The notes under the pieces: model-generated
Told to the model about the DNA's origin: nothing
What the model saw: the letters and a program-made list of their open reading frames with translations, nothing else
The model's database searches: none
Program-made: the position numbers and the translations under genes
Origin: Pseudoalteromonas sp. CO133X
GTDB lineage: Bacteria > Pseudomonadota > Gammaproteobacteria > Enterobacterales > Alteromonadaceae
Assembly (NCBI GenBank): GCA_004208945.1
Contig: SGPE01000026.1
Location: 1-32,847, forward strand
Direction of reading: 5' to 3'
DNA length: 32,847 nucleotides
Part shown: piece by piece, positions 16,517-25,695 of the stretch
Position numbering within the stretch: the first letter of the stretch is position 1
Layout of the letters: each line of letters opens with the position of its first letter

Positions 16517-17602
16517 ATGTCGAGTGTAGTTATTTATTGTCGCAGTGGTTTTGAAAATGATGCCGCTGCTGAAATTACTTTTCAAGCTGCTGAACAAGGA
16601 TTTGCAGGTTACGTAAAAACGAAACCAAATACAGGGATTGTTGTTTACGAATGTTTTGATGCTAGCCACGGCGATGAAATCATTAAAAAAATAGATTTCA
16701 AAAATATGGTTTTTGCGCGTCAATGGTTTACTGGCATCTTAGTGGATAATATGCCACTTGAAGATCGTGTTAGTGCCATTGTTGATGCTGCAGTTGATTT
16801 TCCTGAATGTGGAGACTTACGCGTAGAAACGCCCGATACCAATGAAGGGAAAGAGCTGTCTAAATTTTGTAAGAAGATATCTACTCCCCTTAAAAAAACA
16901 CTTGAAAAGCGCTCGAAGGTGACACGCGAGCTGGCAGATAAAAAGCCTGTTATGCATGTTGCGTTTTTAACAAATGATTCTGCTTACGTTGGTTATTCAT
17001 ATACATTCAATAACTCGCCCTTTTTTATGGGGATACCACGTTTACGTATGCCAAGTGATGCACCAAGCCGTTCTACACTTAAGTTAGATGAAGCGTTTAA
17101 TGTATTTATTCCACCTCATGAAGCTGAGGATCGTGTGCAAGCGGGGATGCGAGGTGTTGATTTAGGTGCTTGCCCAGGTGGTTGGACTTATCAATTGGTA
17201 CGTCGCGGCATGTTCGTGAGTGCTATCGATAATGGGCCAATGAATGATGAACTAATGGAAACGGGACAAGTTAAACATTTCCGTGTTGATGGTTTTAAGT
17301 ATCGTCCCGAAAAACGGAATATTAGCTGGTTAGTTTGCGATATGGTGGAAAAGCCAGTAAAAGTTACTAATCTTATGATTGATTGGGCGGTAAATGCCTA
17401 CGCAAAAGAGCTTATTTTTAATCTGAAATTACCAATGAAAAAGCGCTTTGACAGTGTCTATGAATGCTTGAAGTTGATTAAAGAAGAGCTTGAAAAATAC
17501 GGCGTAAGTTATGAACTCCAAGCGAAGCATCTGTATCACGATCGTGAAGAAGTGACTGTACATTTAAATGTCATAAAGGTGCCGCAAAGCTTATACAGTT
17601 AA
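16517..17602 (+). CDS. rlmM: 23S rRNA 2'-O-methyltransferase (C2498)
   Basis: RlmM methylates the 2'-OH of cytidine 2498 of 23S rRNA, in the peptidyl-transferase region. The 361-residue protein begins MSSVVIYCRSGFENDAAAEI, has an N-terminal THUMP-like substrate-binding part, and then a Rossmann methyltransferase with the SAM motif DLGACPGGWTYQLVRRG. Further conserved stretches are FRVDGFKYRP, WLVCDMVEKP and NLKLPMKKR. It corresponds in length and order to E. coli rlmM (ygdE), downstream of DUF423. Confidence 0.96.
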   Translation: MSSVVIYCRSGFENDAAAEITFQAAEQGFAGYVKTKPNTGIVVYECFDASHGDEIIKKIDFKNMVFARQWFTGILVDNMPLEDRVSAIVDAAVDFPECGDLRVETPDTNEGKELSKFCKKISTPLKKTLEKRSKVTRELADKKPVMHVAFLTNDSAYVGYSYTFNNSPFFMGIPRLRMPSDAPSRSTLKLDEAFNVFIPPHEAEDRVQAGMRGVDLGACPGGWTYQLVRRGMFVSAIDNGPMNDELMETGQVKHFRVDGFKYRPEKRNISWLVCDMVEKPVKVTNLMIDWAVNAYAKELIFNLKLPMKKRFDSVYECLKLIKEELEKYGVSYELQAKHLYHDREEVTVHLNVIKVPQSLYS

Positions 17603-17616
17603 AGAGAGGACAGAAA

Positions 17617-20600
17617 ATGGGTAATAAACGATTAACGCTCTGCTTGTATGCTTTATTTCCCATTTTCTTAACAGCCTGCGGGGGCGGCGGTGGTGATAGT
17701 GATACGCCAACTACCCCAGCTCCCACAACCAATCAATCTCCTCAGGTTTCAATTTCGGGAGAGCAAAACCTCCAAGAAGGGCAAATAAGTTCCCTTAGCG
17801 CAACTGCCACAGACTCAGATGGCACTATTGCAAATTACAGTTGGTCGCAAACACAAGGCCCAACTAGCATTTTCACTTTTAATGCTGCTGTACTTAACTT
17901 TACTGCGCCAGATGTTGAAAGTGATACGACAATTACTTTTCAGGTGATGGTAACTGATAATGATGGGGCCTCGGCCTCGGCAAATTATACGATTAATATT
18001 CAAAATGATACCAATGCGGCACCTGTAATTAGTAGTGAACCGATAGCTGATATTACTGAATTGAGTGAAGCATCAATCCAAGTAAGTGCTGAGGATAGTG
18101 ATGGCAGTATTGTATCGATTGAGTGGCAGCAGGTGCGTGGCCCTGTTATTAACTTTACACAAAATGGCCTGATAATAAATTTTACAGCACCTGAAGTACC
18201 CAGTACGAGTGAAGTTGAGTTTTTAGTTACAGCAACGGATGATAGGGGAGCATCGTCTGAGCTGTCGGTCACTTTTATGATTGTGAATGTTAATAAAGCA
18301 CCAATCCTTAACGATACTAACTTTGTCTCAGAGTTTAACCAAAGCACTGAGTTCACGCTTAACGTACAAGATCCAGATAATGACGAGCTGACGGTGAGTT
18401 TTGCATCAGAGCTTGATGGTGCAACGATAACAGTTGTTGATGAAGCGAGTTTTACTTACCAGTATGTATCTGCGATTAATCGTATTTCACAGGCACCCAT
18501 TAGCGTGAGTGTGTCGGATGGCATCGCCACTACACAAGCAACGATCAATGTAGCAATTATAGATAGTACTGCTGCGACAATTATCAATGTTAATCCGCAA
18601 AATAACAGCCAAGCTGTGAGCGTAAACGCAAGTTTGTCGATTGATTTTTCTGATGTGATGAAAACGAGCAGCTTATCAGTGAATGAAACGGCAGGGGGGT
18701 GTGTAGGCTCGTTGCAATTATCGGATGATGACTTTAGCTCTTGCTTAGCAATAACCTCTTTAAATTTGTCAGGCCCAGAGTCAGATACCAATACCTATTT
18801 TAATGGCGTGACGTTTTCACCAGCACTACAGCAAAATAGAACGTATAAATTGAGAGTAACTGAAGATTTAGTCAACTTTGATGATACTGCCATCAATGCG
18901 CAAGAAATAACTGAATTTAGCACTGGCAGTGATGATTTAGTAATTACGGAGGTGGTTGCAATCCGCTTTGGAACCGATGCTCCTTGGTTTGAAGTCTACA
19001 ATGGCACTGGCAGTGATATCAATTTAGCCGATTATAAGGTTAGAACAAAGAGCCGAAATTCAAGTGATGGAAGTATAACCTCATCAACAATGTTTAACTT
19101 ACCTAATCAACTAATAGAGGTTGGTGAGTATGCGATTATCCATAGTCGCTTTGGAGACGAGCTTTTTCATGATGCAGCAGAGCAAAATAAATACATCGCA
19201 TTTATTGGTGAAGCCGGCTCTACGATTCGTCCATATTGGTTTGTAAATGGGTTTGTTGAACTTCTCTCGGGTGATGCAACAACCACCATCGATTTTGTCA
19301 GATTTGGCAATGATACGACTGAGCCAACTTCGCCAGCGCATTGGTCAACTGGCGCAGCCCCAAGTATAAATAATATCACTGGCTCAAGTATTAAGCGTGA
19401 CAAAGACAGTACAGATACAGACAGCCCTTCAGATTGGATTTACAGCCTCTTCACAACACCTGCTGGTGCTAATGATTTAACGTGTGAAGACGACCTTGAT
19501 CAAGACGGTATACCCGATTGTGCAGAGCTACCAGGCTCAAGCTTTGCGGGACTTCCATTATATGATTGGGGAGCGAGAGTTAATCAAAAAGATCTTTTTG
19601 TTGAAGTAGACTATATGGACAGTAGTGATGCAGGCATTATTCCGCAAAGGATAGCCCTTGAAAAAGTTATCTCGTCATTTGCCGCTGAGAATATTGTTGT
19701 TCACTTTGATGTCGGTGATTTATATCACCAAGCAACAGGTATATCAGTTGAAAATCATGATTTAGGTGGCGGTGAACAAGTTATATTCCGTCCCTATACA
19801 CCTTATAATTTCAATGCAGGTGTAGAAGGTTTATTCCATTATAAAATGGCTAATTTTGATATGCGCCGCAAACCTATTTTTCATTATATGTTAATGGCAA
19901 GCAGCCTTAATGAGGATGGGAGTGTTGGTCCAGCAGGGCTGGCTGAAGTGAATGGCAATGATTTAATGATAACATTTGGAAATTGGGGCCTCTCGCTTGA
20001 TAATGAAGCCTCACGTAATCTGACATATAACTATCAAGCTTCAACGATAATGCATGAGCTTGGACATAATCTTGGGCTAGAGCATGGTGGCAATAACAGT
20101 ATTAACTACAAGCCAAACCACTTAAGTATTATGAACTACTTATATCAACTTCGGGGCTTACCAACCATTGGCAACAATGAAGGAGATCGCTATTACTCAA
20201 GTCGATACAGAACAAATCCAAATTGTGGCGTAGAAACGTCTGAGTTAGTGAATGGCCCATTGGGTTCACCTGAAAATTTTGTTATGTCTTTTTCGCATGG
20301 TTTAGGTGCACCTTTGCATGAAACCTCCATCGAAGAAGCTAATGGTTTGGGTTACCCAGGCTCTGTTGCTGTCGATTATAATTGTAATCTTAACCTGACA
20401 GAAACACTTAGTCAGGATACCAATGACGATGCAAGCACGAGTATATTAAACGATGTTGATGAGTGGTCATTAATAGATCTTCGTTTTTACAGTTATTTCT
20501 CTGGTAATCGATTTGGTTTAGATTTCACAGAGTTAAACACTGTGAATAACGCAAACACGTCTATTCGTCAGCGCATTATTAAAGAAGAAGCGCCGCCATT

Positions 20601-20652
20601 GTTTATACTCGATGAAATTCAAGCTGTGAGAAAAGCGGCTGCTGAGCAATGA
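17617..20652 (+). CDS. Large lipoprotein with Ig/PKD-like repeats, lamin-tail-like domain and metzincin protease domain
   Basis: This 1011-residue protein is predicted to sit on the outer membrane or cell surface. The signal peptide ends at lipobox LTAC (Cys21), followed by a Gly-rich linker. Two PKD/REJ-like beta repeats (about 40-130 and 133-225) and a cadherin-like repeat (about 226-316) follow. A bacterial Ig-like Big_5 segment (about 320-440) and a lamin-tail-like domain (about 440-590, starting LVITEVVAIRFG) come next. An acidic DLDQDGIPDCAE loop, probably calcium-binding, precedes the catalytic domain (about 650-1000). That domain has HELGHNLGLEH (zinc ligands His813, His817 and His823, Glu814) and Met839 in SIMNYLY as the Met-turn. 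All key residues are present. The start has AGAGAGGA upstream and follows rlmM by 14 bases. The substrate is unknown; extracellular protein degradation is the simplest idea. Confidence 0.82.
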   Translation: MGNKRLTLCLYALFPIFLTACGGGGGDSDTPTTPAPTTNQSPQVSISGEQNLQEGQISSLSATATDSDGTIANYSWSQTQGPTSIFTFNAAVLNFTAPDVESDTTITFQVMVTDNDGASASANYTINIQNDTNAAPVISSEPIADITELSEASIQVSAEDSDGSIVSIEWQQVRGPVINFTQNGLIINFTAPEVPSTSEVEFLVTATDDRGASSELSVTFMIVNVNKAPILNDTNFVSEFNQSTEFTLNVQDPDNDELTVSFASELDGATITVVDEASFTYQYVSAINRISQAPISVSVSDGIATTQATINVAIIDSTAATIINVNPQNNSQAVSVNASLSIDFSDVMKTSSLSVNETAGGCVGSLQLSDDDFSSCLAITSLNLSGPESDTNTYFNGVTFSPALQQNRTYKLRVTEDLVNFDDTAINAQEITEFSTGSDDLVITEVVAIRFGTDAPWFEVYNGTGSDINLADYKVRTKSRNSSDGSITSSTMFNLPNQLIEVGEYAIIHSRFGDELFHDAAEQNKYIAFIGEAGSTIRPYWFVNGFVELLSGDATTTIDFVRFGNDTTEPTSPAHWSTGAAPSINNITGSSIKRDKDSTDTDSPSDWIYSLFTTPAGANDLTCEDDLDQDGIPDCAELPGSSFAGLPLYDWGARVNQKDLFVEVDYMDSSDAGIIPQRIALEKVISSFAAENIVVHFDVGDLYHQATGISVENHDLGGGEQVIFRPYTPYNFNAGVEGLFHYKMANFDMRRKPIFHYMLMASSLNEDGSVGPAGLAEVNGNDLMITFGNWGLSLDNEASRNLTYNYQASTIMHELGHNLGLEHGGNNSINYKPNHLSIMNYLYQLRGLPTIGNNEGDRYYSSRYRTNPNCGVETSELVNGPLGSPENFVMSFSHGLGAPLHETSIEEANGLGYPGSVAVDYNCNLNLTETLSQDTNDDASTSILNDVDEWSLIDLRFYSYFSGNRFGLDFTELNTVNNANTSIRQRIIKEEAPPLFILDEIQAVRKAAAEQ

Positions 20653-21149
20653 AGAGACTGATTTTTGCAATTATCTTGGTGAGTTTGCAAGCGTGTGGCC
20701 CTGCAAATAATTCGCACTGGCAGATGACAACACGCTTGAATTATAACGATTATCCAGTTAACTGGCAGGCTAAGCTTGTAAGAGGCTGTGATACGTGTGA
20801 GATAAAAAAAGAGCGACTCTACGAGCCTGATGGTGTTACAGAGCTAAGTACTATCTATCAGCAAGGGCAGTGGCGAGCGCAGAATAGAAAAGCCCATAAA
20901 GCGAGACTCGTTTTTGAAATGGGGGCCCAATTTTTGCTGGTTCGCAGTCGAGAAGATGGCTTAATACAGTTAGAAAATAAGCACGCCGACATTGAAATTA
21001 TCACCAAGCTTGAGCAGCCTTTTGAAGTGATCATGGGGCAGAGTCGTTATGAGGCAGTCATAACAAAGTTTGAAGAGCCGCGGGCTGATTTTGCGCTGTC
21101 AGAGCCTTTATCTGTAAAGTTGCATTACAGTGTTTTAAAAAGCCAGTAG
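20649..21149 (+). CDS. Small lipoprotein of unknown function, coupled to the metzincin gene
   Basis: I do not recognise this 166-residue protein. It has a signal peptide MKRLIFAIILVSLQAC with the lipobox LQAC (Cys16), and then a soluble, mostly beta-looking domain. A CDTC pair lies near residues 48-51. Its ATG overlaps the stop of the metzincin gene (ATGA), so the two are translationally coupled and probably work together, for example as a chaperone, inhibitor or anchor of the protease. That relation is inference from position only. It ends inside a terminator hairpin. Confidence 0.75.
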   Translation: MKRLIFAIILVSLQACGPANNSHWQMTTRLNYNDYPVNWQAKLVRGCDTCEIKKERLYEPDGVTELSTIYQQGQWRAQNRKAHKARLVFEMGAQFLLVRSREDGLIQLENKHADIEIITKLEQPFEVIMGQSRYEAVITKFEEPRADFALSEPLSVKLHYSVLKSQ

Positions 21150-21175
21150 AGTTCATATCCACTGGCTTTTTAGTG
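21137..21175 (+). terminator. Bidirectional terminator between the small lipoprotein gene and cysZ
   Basis: An 11-bp stem AAAAAGCCAGT/ACTGGCTTTTT with a 13-base loop overlaps the last codons of the lipoprotein gene. T runs are present on both strands, so it can end both the plus-strand operon and the minus-strand cysZ transcript. Confidence 0.87.
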
Positions 21176-21179
21176 CGGA

Positions 21180-21908
21180 TTAATGGCGATATTTGCTGCG
21201 GTAATTTTCAACCCACAAGCGCGTGCCACCGCACACAGCGACTGGCATAACAATTAAGTTAATAAAAGGGATGGCTGTTAGAATCATAACCGCCAAACCA
21301 AAGCCGTAAGAAAGCGTTTGCTTTTCTTTTAAATCATCCTTCATATCTTTAAAGCTTACTTTATGATTGTCGAATGCATAATCCTCATACTGAACCGCGT
21401 ACATCCAGCAGGTAAAAAGTATCCAAAGCAATTGACCTATAACAGGTAAAATCCATAATAAAATGAAAAATCCTATCGCTCTTGGTAGATAATAGCAAAG
21501 CTTTGTCCATTCACGGCCAAGCATGCGTGGCACATCTTTCATTGTATCTAGAATGCCATCATCATTGACTTTTTGACCGGTTAAATACAGCTCGACTTTT
21601 TCACTGAGTAAACCATTAAATGGTGCAGCAATAAAGTTAGTAATAACGGTAAAGAGCATGCTGTAGCTAAATAAAATAACCAATACGGCAATCGGCCACA
21701 TTAACCACTCTAACCAACTTAGCCATTCTGGAAGTAGTGAATTCATATAAGCGAAGCCGTCAGTTAGCCAGCCATATAAAAAAAATAATGAACTACCAAA
21801 AAGCACAATATTGATTAATAAAGGAATAAGTACAAAACGTTTTAGCCCTTTTTGGCTAATAAGTTTAAAGCCAGAAAAAAAGTATTCCATACCTTGAGTA
21901 AACTGCAC
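21180..21908 (-). CDS. cysZ: Sulfate transporter CysZ
   Basis: CysZ is an inner-membrane protein that brings sulfate into the cell for cysteine synthesis. The 242-residue protein matches the E. coli homologue in the segments NFIAAPFNGLLSEKVE, MKDVPRMLGREWTKLCYYLP, AFDNHKVSFKDM and NLIVMPVAVCGGTRLWVE. The start is GTG at 21906-21908, with GGGG seven bases upstream. The internal ATG six codons later has AAGGT directly against it, too close to serve. It is monocistronic, divergent from the GNAT gene; no other cys gene is adjacent. Confidence 0.93.
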   Translation of the reverse strand: MQFTQGMEYFFSGFKLISQKGLKRFVLIPLLINIVLFGSSLFFLYGWLTDGFAYMNSLLPEWLSWLEWLMWPIAVLVILFSYSMLFTVITNFIAAPFNGLLSEKVELYLTGQKVNDDGILDTMKDVPRMLGREWTKLCYYLPRAIGFFILLWILPVIGQLLWILFTCWMYAVQYEDYAFDNHKVSFKDMKDDLKEKQTLSYGFGLAVMILTAIPFINLIVMPVAVCGGTRLWVENYRSKYRH

Positions 21909-22082
21909 GAGATAACCCCATATAATTACTTATTGTCAGCAGTATAAGATTTTCAACGTGTTTGAACAGCCCTTTTCCGTAACAAAGTGTTTTTAAGTGA
22001 TGTTGTGTTGAACTAAGCGGTACGATGCGGGGTCTGAAAGTACCTATAAAAACGAATAATGAAAACAGCACTAGAGGATCAG

Positions 22083-22112
22083 TTGAGGATCCTATACTAT
22101 TGTTAACATAAT
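22083..22112 (+). promoter_or_regulatory. Promoter of the GNAT gene with overlapping repeats
   Basis: There is a -35 TTGAGG, an 18-base spacer and -10 CATAAT. The -10 is centred in the inverted repeat GTTAA-CATAA-TTAAC (22102-22116). The -35 overlaps the second of two GAGGATC direct repeats (22074-22080 and 22085-22091) spaced 11 bases apart. The repeats could be a repressor and an activator site respectively. Confidence 0.5.
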
Positions 22113-22145
22113 TAACAAAAACGACATCTTGAAAATGGGAGTTTT

Positions 22146-22607
22146 ATGCAGTTAGTCGATTTAAATCCACATGATCCTGACGTAGTACACGTGTTTTCCG
22201 ATATAGACCGACTTATAAACTCTTTATATCCAGTCGCCACAGCTCAATCATTAAGTGTTGAAGAGCTCACTGAGCCAAATGTATATGCGATAGGGTTAAA
22301 AAATGATGATGGTATTGTGGCGTGTGGCGCAATCGTGATGCAAGAGGGGAATCCGCCATATGGTGAGATTCGTCGTTTATACGTAAAACCAAGCTATCGA
22401 GGAAAGGGATTATCTCGCCGTATTATGCAAATTTTATTGCATTATGCAGGTGAGCAACAGATTCCCCTTATTCGACTTGAAACAGGCCCTAAACAAACAG
22501 AATCAATTAATTTGTATGAAAACTTAGGCTTTAGTCGATGTGGTCCATTTGGTAATTACAGCGAAAATCCACAAAGTTTATTTATGGAATTAGGCCTTAA
22601 TCAGTAA
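22146..22607 (+). CDS. GNAT-family N-acetyltransferase
   Basis: This 153-residue protein has the acetyl-CoA-binding GNAT core. IRRLYVKPSYRGKGLSRRIM carries the R/Q-x-x-G-x-G/A-type pyrophosphate loop (YRGKGL, residues 87-92), preceded by the strand VACGAIVM. The C-terminal NLYENLGFSRCGPFGNY is typical of small-molecule acetyltransferases. The acceptor is unknown. The ATG is preceded by GGGAG. It is a single-gene unit, flanked by its own promoter and a hairpin downstream. Confidence 0.9.
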   Translation: MQLVDLNPHDPDVVHVFSDIDRLINSLYPVATAQSLSVEELTEPNVYAIGLKNDDGIVACGAIVMQEGNPPYGEIRRLYVKPSYRGKGLSRRIMQILLHYAGEQQIPLIRLETGPKQTESINLYENLGFSRCGPFGNYSENPQSLFMELGLNQ

Positions 22608-22631
22608 ATTTTTACAGCTATTTGTCATTTT

Positions 22632-22663
22632 AACCCACTACTAAGGCTCACCTTAAGTGGGTT
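22632..22663 (+). terminator. Hairpin after the GNAT gene, probable terminator
   Basis: The stem AACCCACT/AGTGGGTT has an inner stem TAAGG/CCTTA and CTCA loop, giving 13 pairs with a two-base bulge. Only a weak T-rich tail (TTTACCATTT) follows, so termination may be inefficient. Confidence 0.6.
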
Positions 22664-22690
22664 TACCATTTAATTTACACATCAAAAATC

Positions 22691-22703
22691 ACTCGTTACG
22701 AGT
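22691..22703. promoter_or_regulatory. Palindrome upstream of speA
   Basis: ACTCGT-T-ACGAGT is a perfect 13-base palindrome about 97 bases before the speA start, within AT-rich sequence. A nearby TTGAATCACTATTTTC (about 22720-22736) partly resembles half of an ARG box. The palindrome itself does not match the ArgR consensus. It may be an operator for an unidentified regulator. Confidence 0.35.
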
Positions 22704-22742
22704 AAAAATTCTTGTTGGACTTGAATCACTATTTTCCTTTTA

Positions 22743-22781
22743 ATGCGCGGCAACAACCCTTGCCGATTTCGGCACTACTAA
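22743..22781 (+). promoter_or_regulatory. speA leader: mutually exclusive hairpins and a 12-codon reading frame
   Basis: CGGCAA (22748-22753) can pair with TTGCCG (22760-22765). The same TGCCG can instead pair with CGGCA (22770-22774) around an ATTT loop, so only one hairpin can form at a time. The stretch also encodes a 12-residue frame, MRGNNPCRFRHY, with three Arg codons, ending 18 bases before the speA ATG. There is no Shine-Dalgarno sequence before its ATG, so translation is doubtful. Confidence 0.35.
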
Positions 22782-22799
22782 AATAAAAGAGAAAGATAG

Positions 22800-24713
22800 A
22801 TGAAAGAGACAACATCACTAGAACAAGCTCGCACGAGTTACAATGTTCGTCATTGGAGCCAAGGTTTCTTTGGAATTAATGATCAAGGTGATGTGTATGT
22901 TGCGCCAAAGGCCCATGCCCCGGAGCAAACCATTGCACTAATCGATATTGCACAGCAATTACAAGACAAGGGCTTAAGCTTGCCTGCGTTGGTTCGTTTT
23001 CCACAAATTTTACATCATCGTGTACATAGTTTATGTCAGGCATTTAACACGGCAATTGAAAATTATGGTTATCCGAAAGACTATTTGCTTGTTTACCCAA
23101 TTAAAGTAAACCAACAGCGTGAAGTTGTTGAAGAAATTGTGGCAAGCCAAGCTGATATTGAAAAGAAACAATTGGGTCTAGAAGCGGGCAGTAAACCTGA
23201 GCTATTAACTGTATTAGCAATGGCAGAAAAAACCAGTGCGGTGATTGTATGTAATGGCTACAAAGACCAAGAATACATTCGTTTAGCATTGATTGGCGAA
23301 AAGCTAGGTCATAAGGTTTACATTGTTCTCGAAAAATTGTCTGAGCTTGACATGGTGCTTAGCCAAGCAAAAGAGTTAAACGTAAAACCGCGCATTGGTA
23401 TTCGCGTACGTTTAGCATCGCAAGGTAAAGGTAAATGGCAAGCAAGTGGTGGCGAAAAATCAAAATTTGGTTTATCGGCATCGCAAGTATTGAGTGTAGT
23501 TAATCGCTTAAAAGCGTCTGATCAACTTGATTTGATCCAGCTTGTGCATTTCCACTTAGGTTCGCAAATGGCCAACATCCGCGATGTCCGCTTAGGTGTG
23601 AGTGAAGCTGCGCGTTTTTACTGTGAGTTACGTAAATTAGGCGCACAAATTGATTGCTTAGATGTGGGTGGTGGTTTAGCAGTAGATTATGACGGTACAC
23701 GCAGCCAGTCTCATAATTCAATGAACTACAGTCTAAGTGAATATGCTAATAACATCGTATACACCATTGGTGATACCTGTAAGTTATATGAGCAGCCAAT
23801 GCCGCGCATTATTTCTGAATCCGGTCGTGCGTTAACAGCGCACCATGCTGTATTGATTTCGAATGTGATTGGCACTGAAAGCTATGTACCAGAAGACATT
23901 CAAGCGCCAGCCGCTGATGCACCCCTATTATTAAAGAATATGTGGACATCATGGCAACAGTTAAGTGATGACAATGACGACCGTGCATTAATTGAGATTT
24001 ATCATGATAGCCAAGGCGATTTAGCTGAAGCACATAATCAGTTTGCACTAGGTTTGTTAGATTTAACAGAGCGAGCATGGGCGGAGCAAGTTAACTTACG
24101 TGTATGTTATGAACTTAACAAACATATGGATAACAAAAACCGTTTCCATCGCCCGATTATTGATGAATTAAATGCGCGTTTAGCAGATAAGTTTTTTGTG
24201 AACTTTTCATTGTTTCAGTCATTACCGGATGCATGGGGTATTGATCAAGTGTTTCCTGTTCTACCATTAAGTGGCTTAACAGAAGCACCACAAAAACGTG
24301 CCGTGTTACTTGATATTACGTGCGATTCAGATGGCGCTATGGAGCACTATGTAGACGGCCAAGGTATTGAAAGCACATTACCTGTGCCAGCATTTAGCGA
24401 AGAAAAACCTTATTTAATGGGCTTTTTCTTAGTCGGTGCTTACCAAGAAATTTTAGGTGATATGCACAACCTTTTTGGCGACACACATAGTGCAATTATA
24501 AAAATGGATGAGCAAGGTCAAGCGCAAATCACCGAAATAAACGAAGGTGATACGGTTGCGGACATGATGCGTTACGTACATTTAGATGTAGAAAGCTTCC
24601 AGCAGTCTTACGCCCAGCTGGTGGCAGCTAAATTGCCAGAAACTGAGCAGCAAAGCGTATTAGATGAGCTGCAAACTGGCTTAAATGGTTACACTTATTT
24701 AGAAGAGTTATAA
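22800..24713 (+). CDS. speA: Biosynthetic arginine decarboxylase
   Basis: SpeA decarboxylates arginine to agmatine, the first step of the agmatine route to putrescine. The 637-residue PLP enzyme has the fold-III barrel with the cofactor lysine at 102 ([12 protein letters not shown]). It also has the HFHLGSQ segment, the Gly-rich phosphate loop [13 protein letters not shown], and the C-terminal [15 protein letters not shown]. Length and motifs match the E. coli biosynthetic form rather than the acid-inducible one. The ATG at 22800 has only a loose purine-rich AGAGAAAG upstream. The agmatinase gene follows three bases after the stop, so both steps are coexpressed. Confidence 0.97.
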   Translation: MKETTSLEQARTSYNVRHWSQGFFGINDQGDVYVAPKAHAPEQTIALIDIAQQLQDKGLSLPALVRFPQILHHRVHSLCQAFNTAIENYGYPKDYLLVYPIKVNQQREVVEEIVASQADIEKKQLGLEAGSKPELLTVLAMAEKTSAVIVCNGYKDQEYIRLALIGEKLGHKVYIVLEKLSELDMVLSQAKELNVKPRIGIRVRLASQGKGKWQASGGEKSKFGLSASQVLSVVNRLKASDQLDLIQLVHFHLGSQMANIRDVRLGVSEAARFYCELRKLGAQIDCLDVGGGLAVDYDGTRSQSHNSMNYSLSEYANNIVYTIGDTCKLYEQPMPRIISESGRALTAHHAVLISNVIGTESYVPEDIQAPAADAPLLLKNMWTSWQQLSDDNDDRALIEIYHDSQGDLAEAHNQFALGLLDLTERAWAEQVNLRVCYELNKHMDNKNRFHRPIIDELNARLADKFFVNFSLFQSLPDAWGIDQVFPVLPLSGLTEAPQKRAVLLDITCDSDGAMEHYVDGQGIESTLPVPAFSEEKPYLMGFFLVGAYQEILGDMHNLFGDTHSAIIKMDEQGQAQITEINEGDTVADMMRYVHLDVESFQQSYAQLVAAKLPETEQQSVLDELQTGLNGYTYLEEL

Positions 24714-24716
24714 GCA

Positions 24717-25640
24717 ATGTCGACATTGTTTGATCACACAGATCATTCATTATATTCAAACGGCATGACGTTTTTACGTCAACCGATGGTGCAAAACATC
24801 ACTGCAATCGATGCCGATGTGGTGGTGTTAGGTTTACCCTTTGATTTGGCAACCTCAGGGCGCCCAGGTGCACGTTTAGGGCCAGATGCAATTCGCCGTG
24901 CCTCAGTGCACCTAGCATGGGAAGAAACCAAGTACCCGTGGACGTTCCCGTTGTTCGAGCGTTTAAAGTTAGCGGATGCAGGTGATTTTACTTACCCAGT
25001 AGGCGACCCAGAGTATTTTACCGCGCAATTAGAATTAGCGGCTGAGCAAATTCTTCGCCAAGGTAAAACATTATTGGGTTTAGGTGGCGACCACTTTGTG
25101 ACTTTGCCACTACTACGTGCCCATGCTAAGCAACACGGTAAGATGGCATTAGTTCATTTTGATGCCCATACAGATACTTATAGCAATGGCTCACGTTATG
25201 ATCACGGTACCATGTTTTATCATGCGCCGATGGAGGGATTGATTGATGTTGAGCACAGCATTCAAATCGGTATTCGTACTGACTTTGATCAGAGTAAGCA
25301 TGAGTTTGCAGTGATTGATGCGATGGCAGCCAATGATTTGCCAGCACAAGATATCGCAGAGCAAATCAAAGCACGCGTGGGTGACTTACCTGTGTACTTA
25401 ACCTTTGACATTGACTGCCTTGATCCCGCATTTGCGCCAGGGACAGGCACCCCAGTGTGTGGTGGCTTAACTAGTGATAAAGTACTTAAAGTACTTCGAG
25501 CATTGAAAGGGATTAATATTGTCGGTATGGATGTGGTTGAAGTCTCACCATCCTATGACCAAAGCGAGTTAACGGCGATTGCAGCAGCGACCATTGCCAA
25601 TGAGTTACTACATTTGTGGGCTTTGAAGCACAAATACTAA
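24717..25640 (+). CDS. speB: Agmatinase
   Basis: SpeB hydrolyses agmatine to putrescine and urea. The 307-residue ureohydrolase has the binuclear manganese ligands in [15 protein letters not shown] and [18 protein letters not shown], and the substrate-binding signature [13 protein letters not shown]. It starts three bases after the speA stop and ends at a strong terminator, so speA-speB form a two-gene unit making putrescine from arginine. No spermidine-synthesis genes are in the window. Confidence 0.97.
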   Translation: MSTLFDHTDHSLYSNGMTFLRQPMVQNITAIDADVVVLGLPFDLATSGRPGARLGPDAIRRASVHLAWEETKYPWTFPLFERLKLADAGDFTYPVGDPEYFTAQLELAAEQILRQGKTLLGLGGDHFVTLPLLRAHAKQHGKMALVHFDAHTDTYSNGSRYDHGTMFYHAPMEGLIDVEHSIQIGIRTDFDQSKHEFAVIDAMAANDLPAQDIAEQIKARVGDLPVYLTFDIDCLDPAFAPGTGTPVCGGLTSDKVLKVLRALKGINIVGMDVVEVSPSYDQSELTAIAAATIANELLHLWALKHKY

Positions 25641-25651
25641 ATGAGAGAGAC

Positions 25652-25680
25652 AAAGAGCGCCATTCGGCGCTCTTTTTTTG
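25652..25680 (+). terminator. Terminator after speB
   Basis: An 8-bp stem AGAGCGCC/GGCGCTCT with an ATTC loop is followed by seven T. It sits between convergent speB and mltD; on the minus strand the T run is short, so it serves mainly speB. Confidence 0.93.
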
Positions 25681-25695
25681 ATATTTGATAAGCAG

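Noticed and set aside
18000..18356. A 118-codon minus-strand frame opposite the large metzincin lipoprotein
   Set aside because: It lies antisense inside a continuous repeat-domain protein, with no ribosome-binding site or family signature.
22632..22663. The GNAT downstream hairpin considered as a riboswitch for speA
   Set aside because: It directly follows the GNAT stop, has the shape of a terminator stem, and lacks conserved aptamer-like features.
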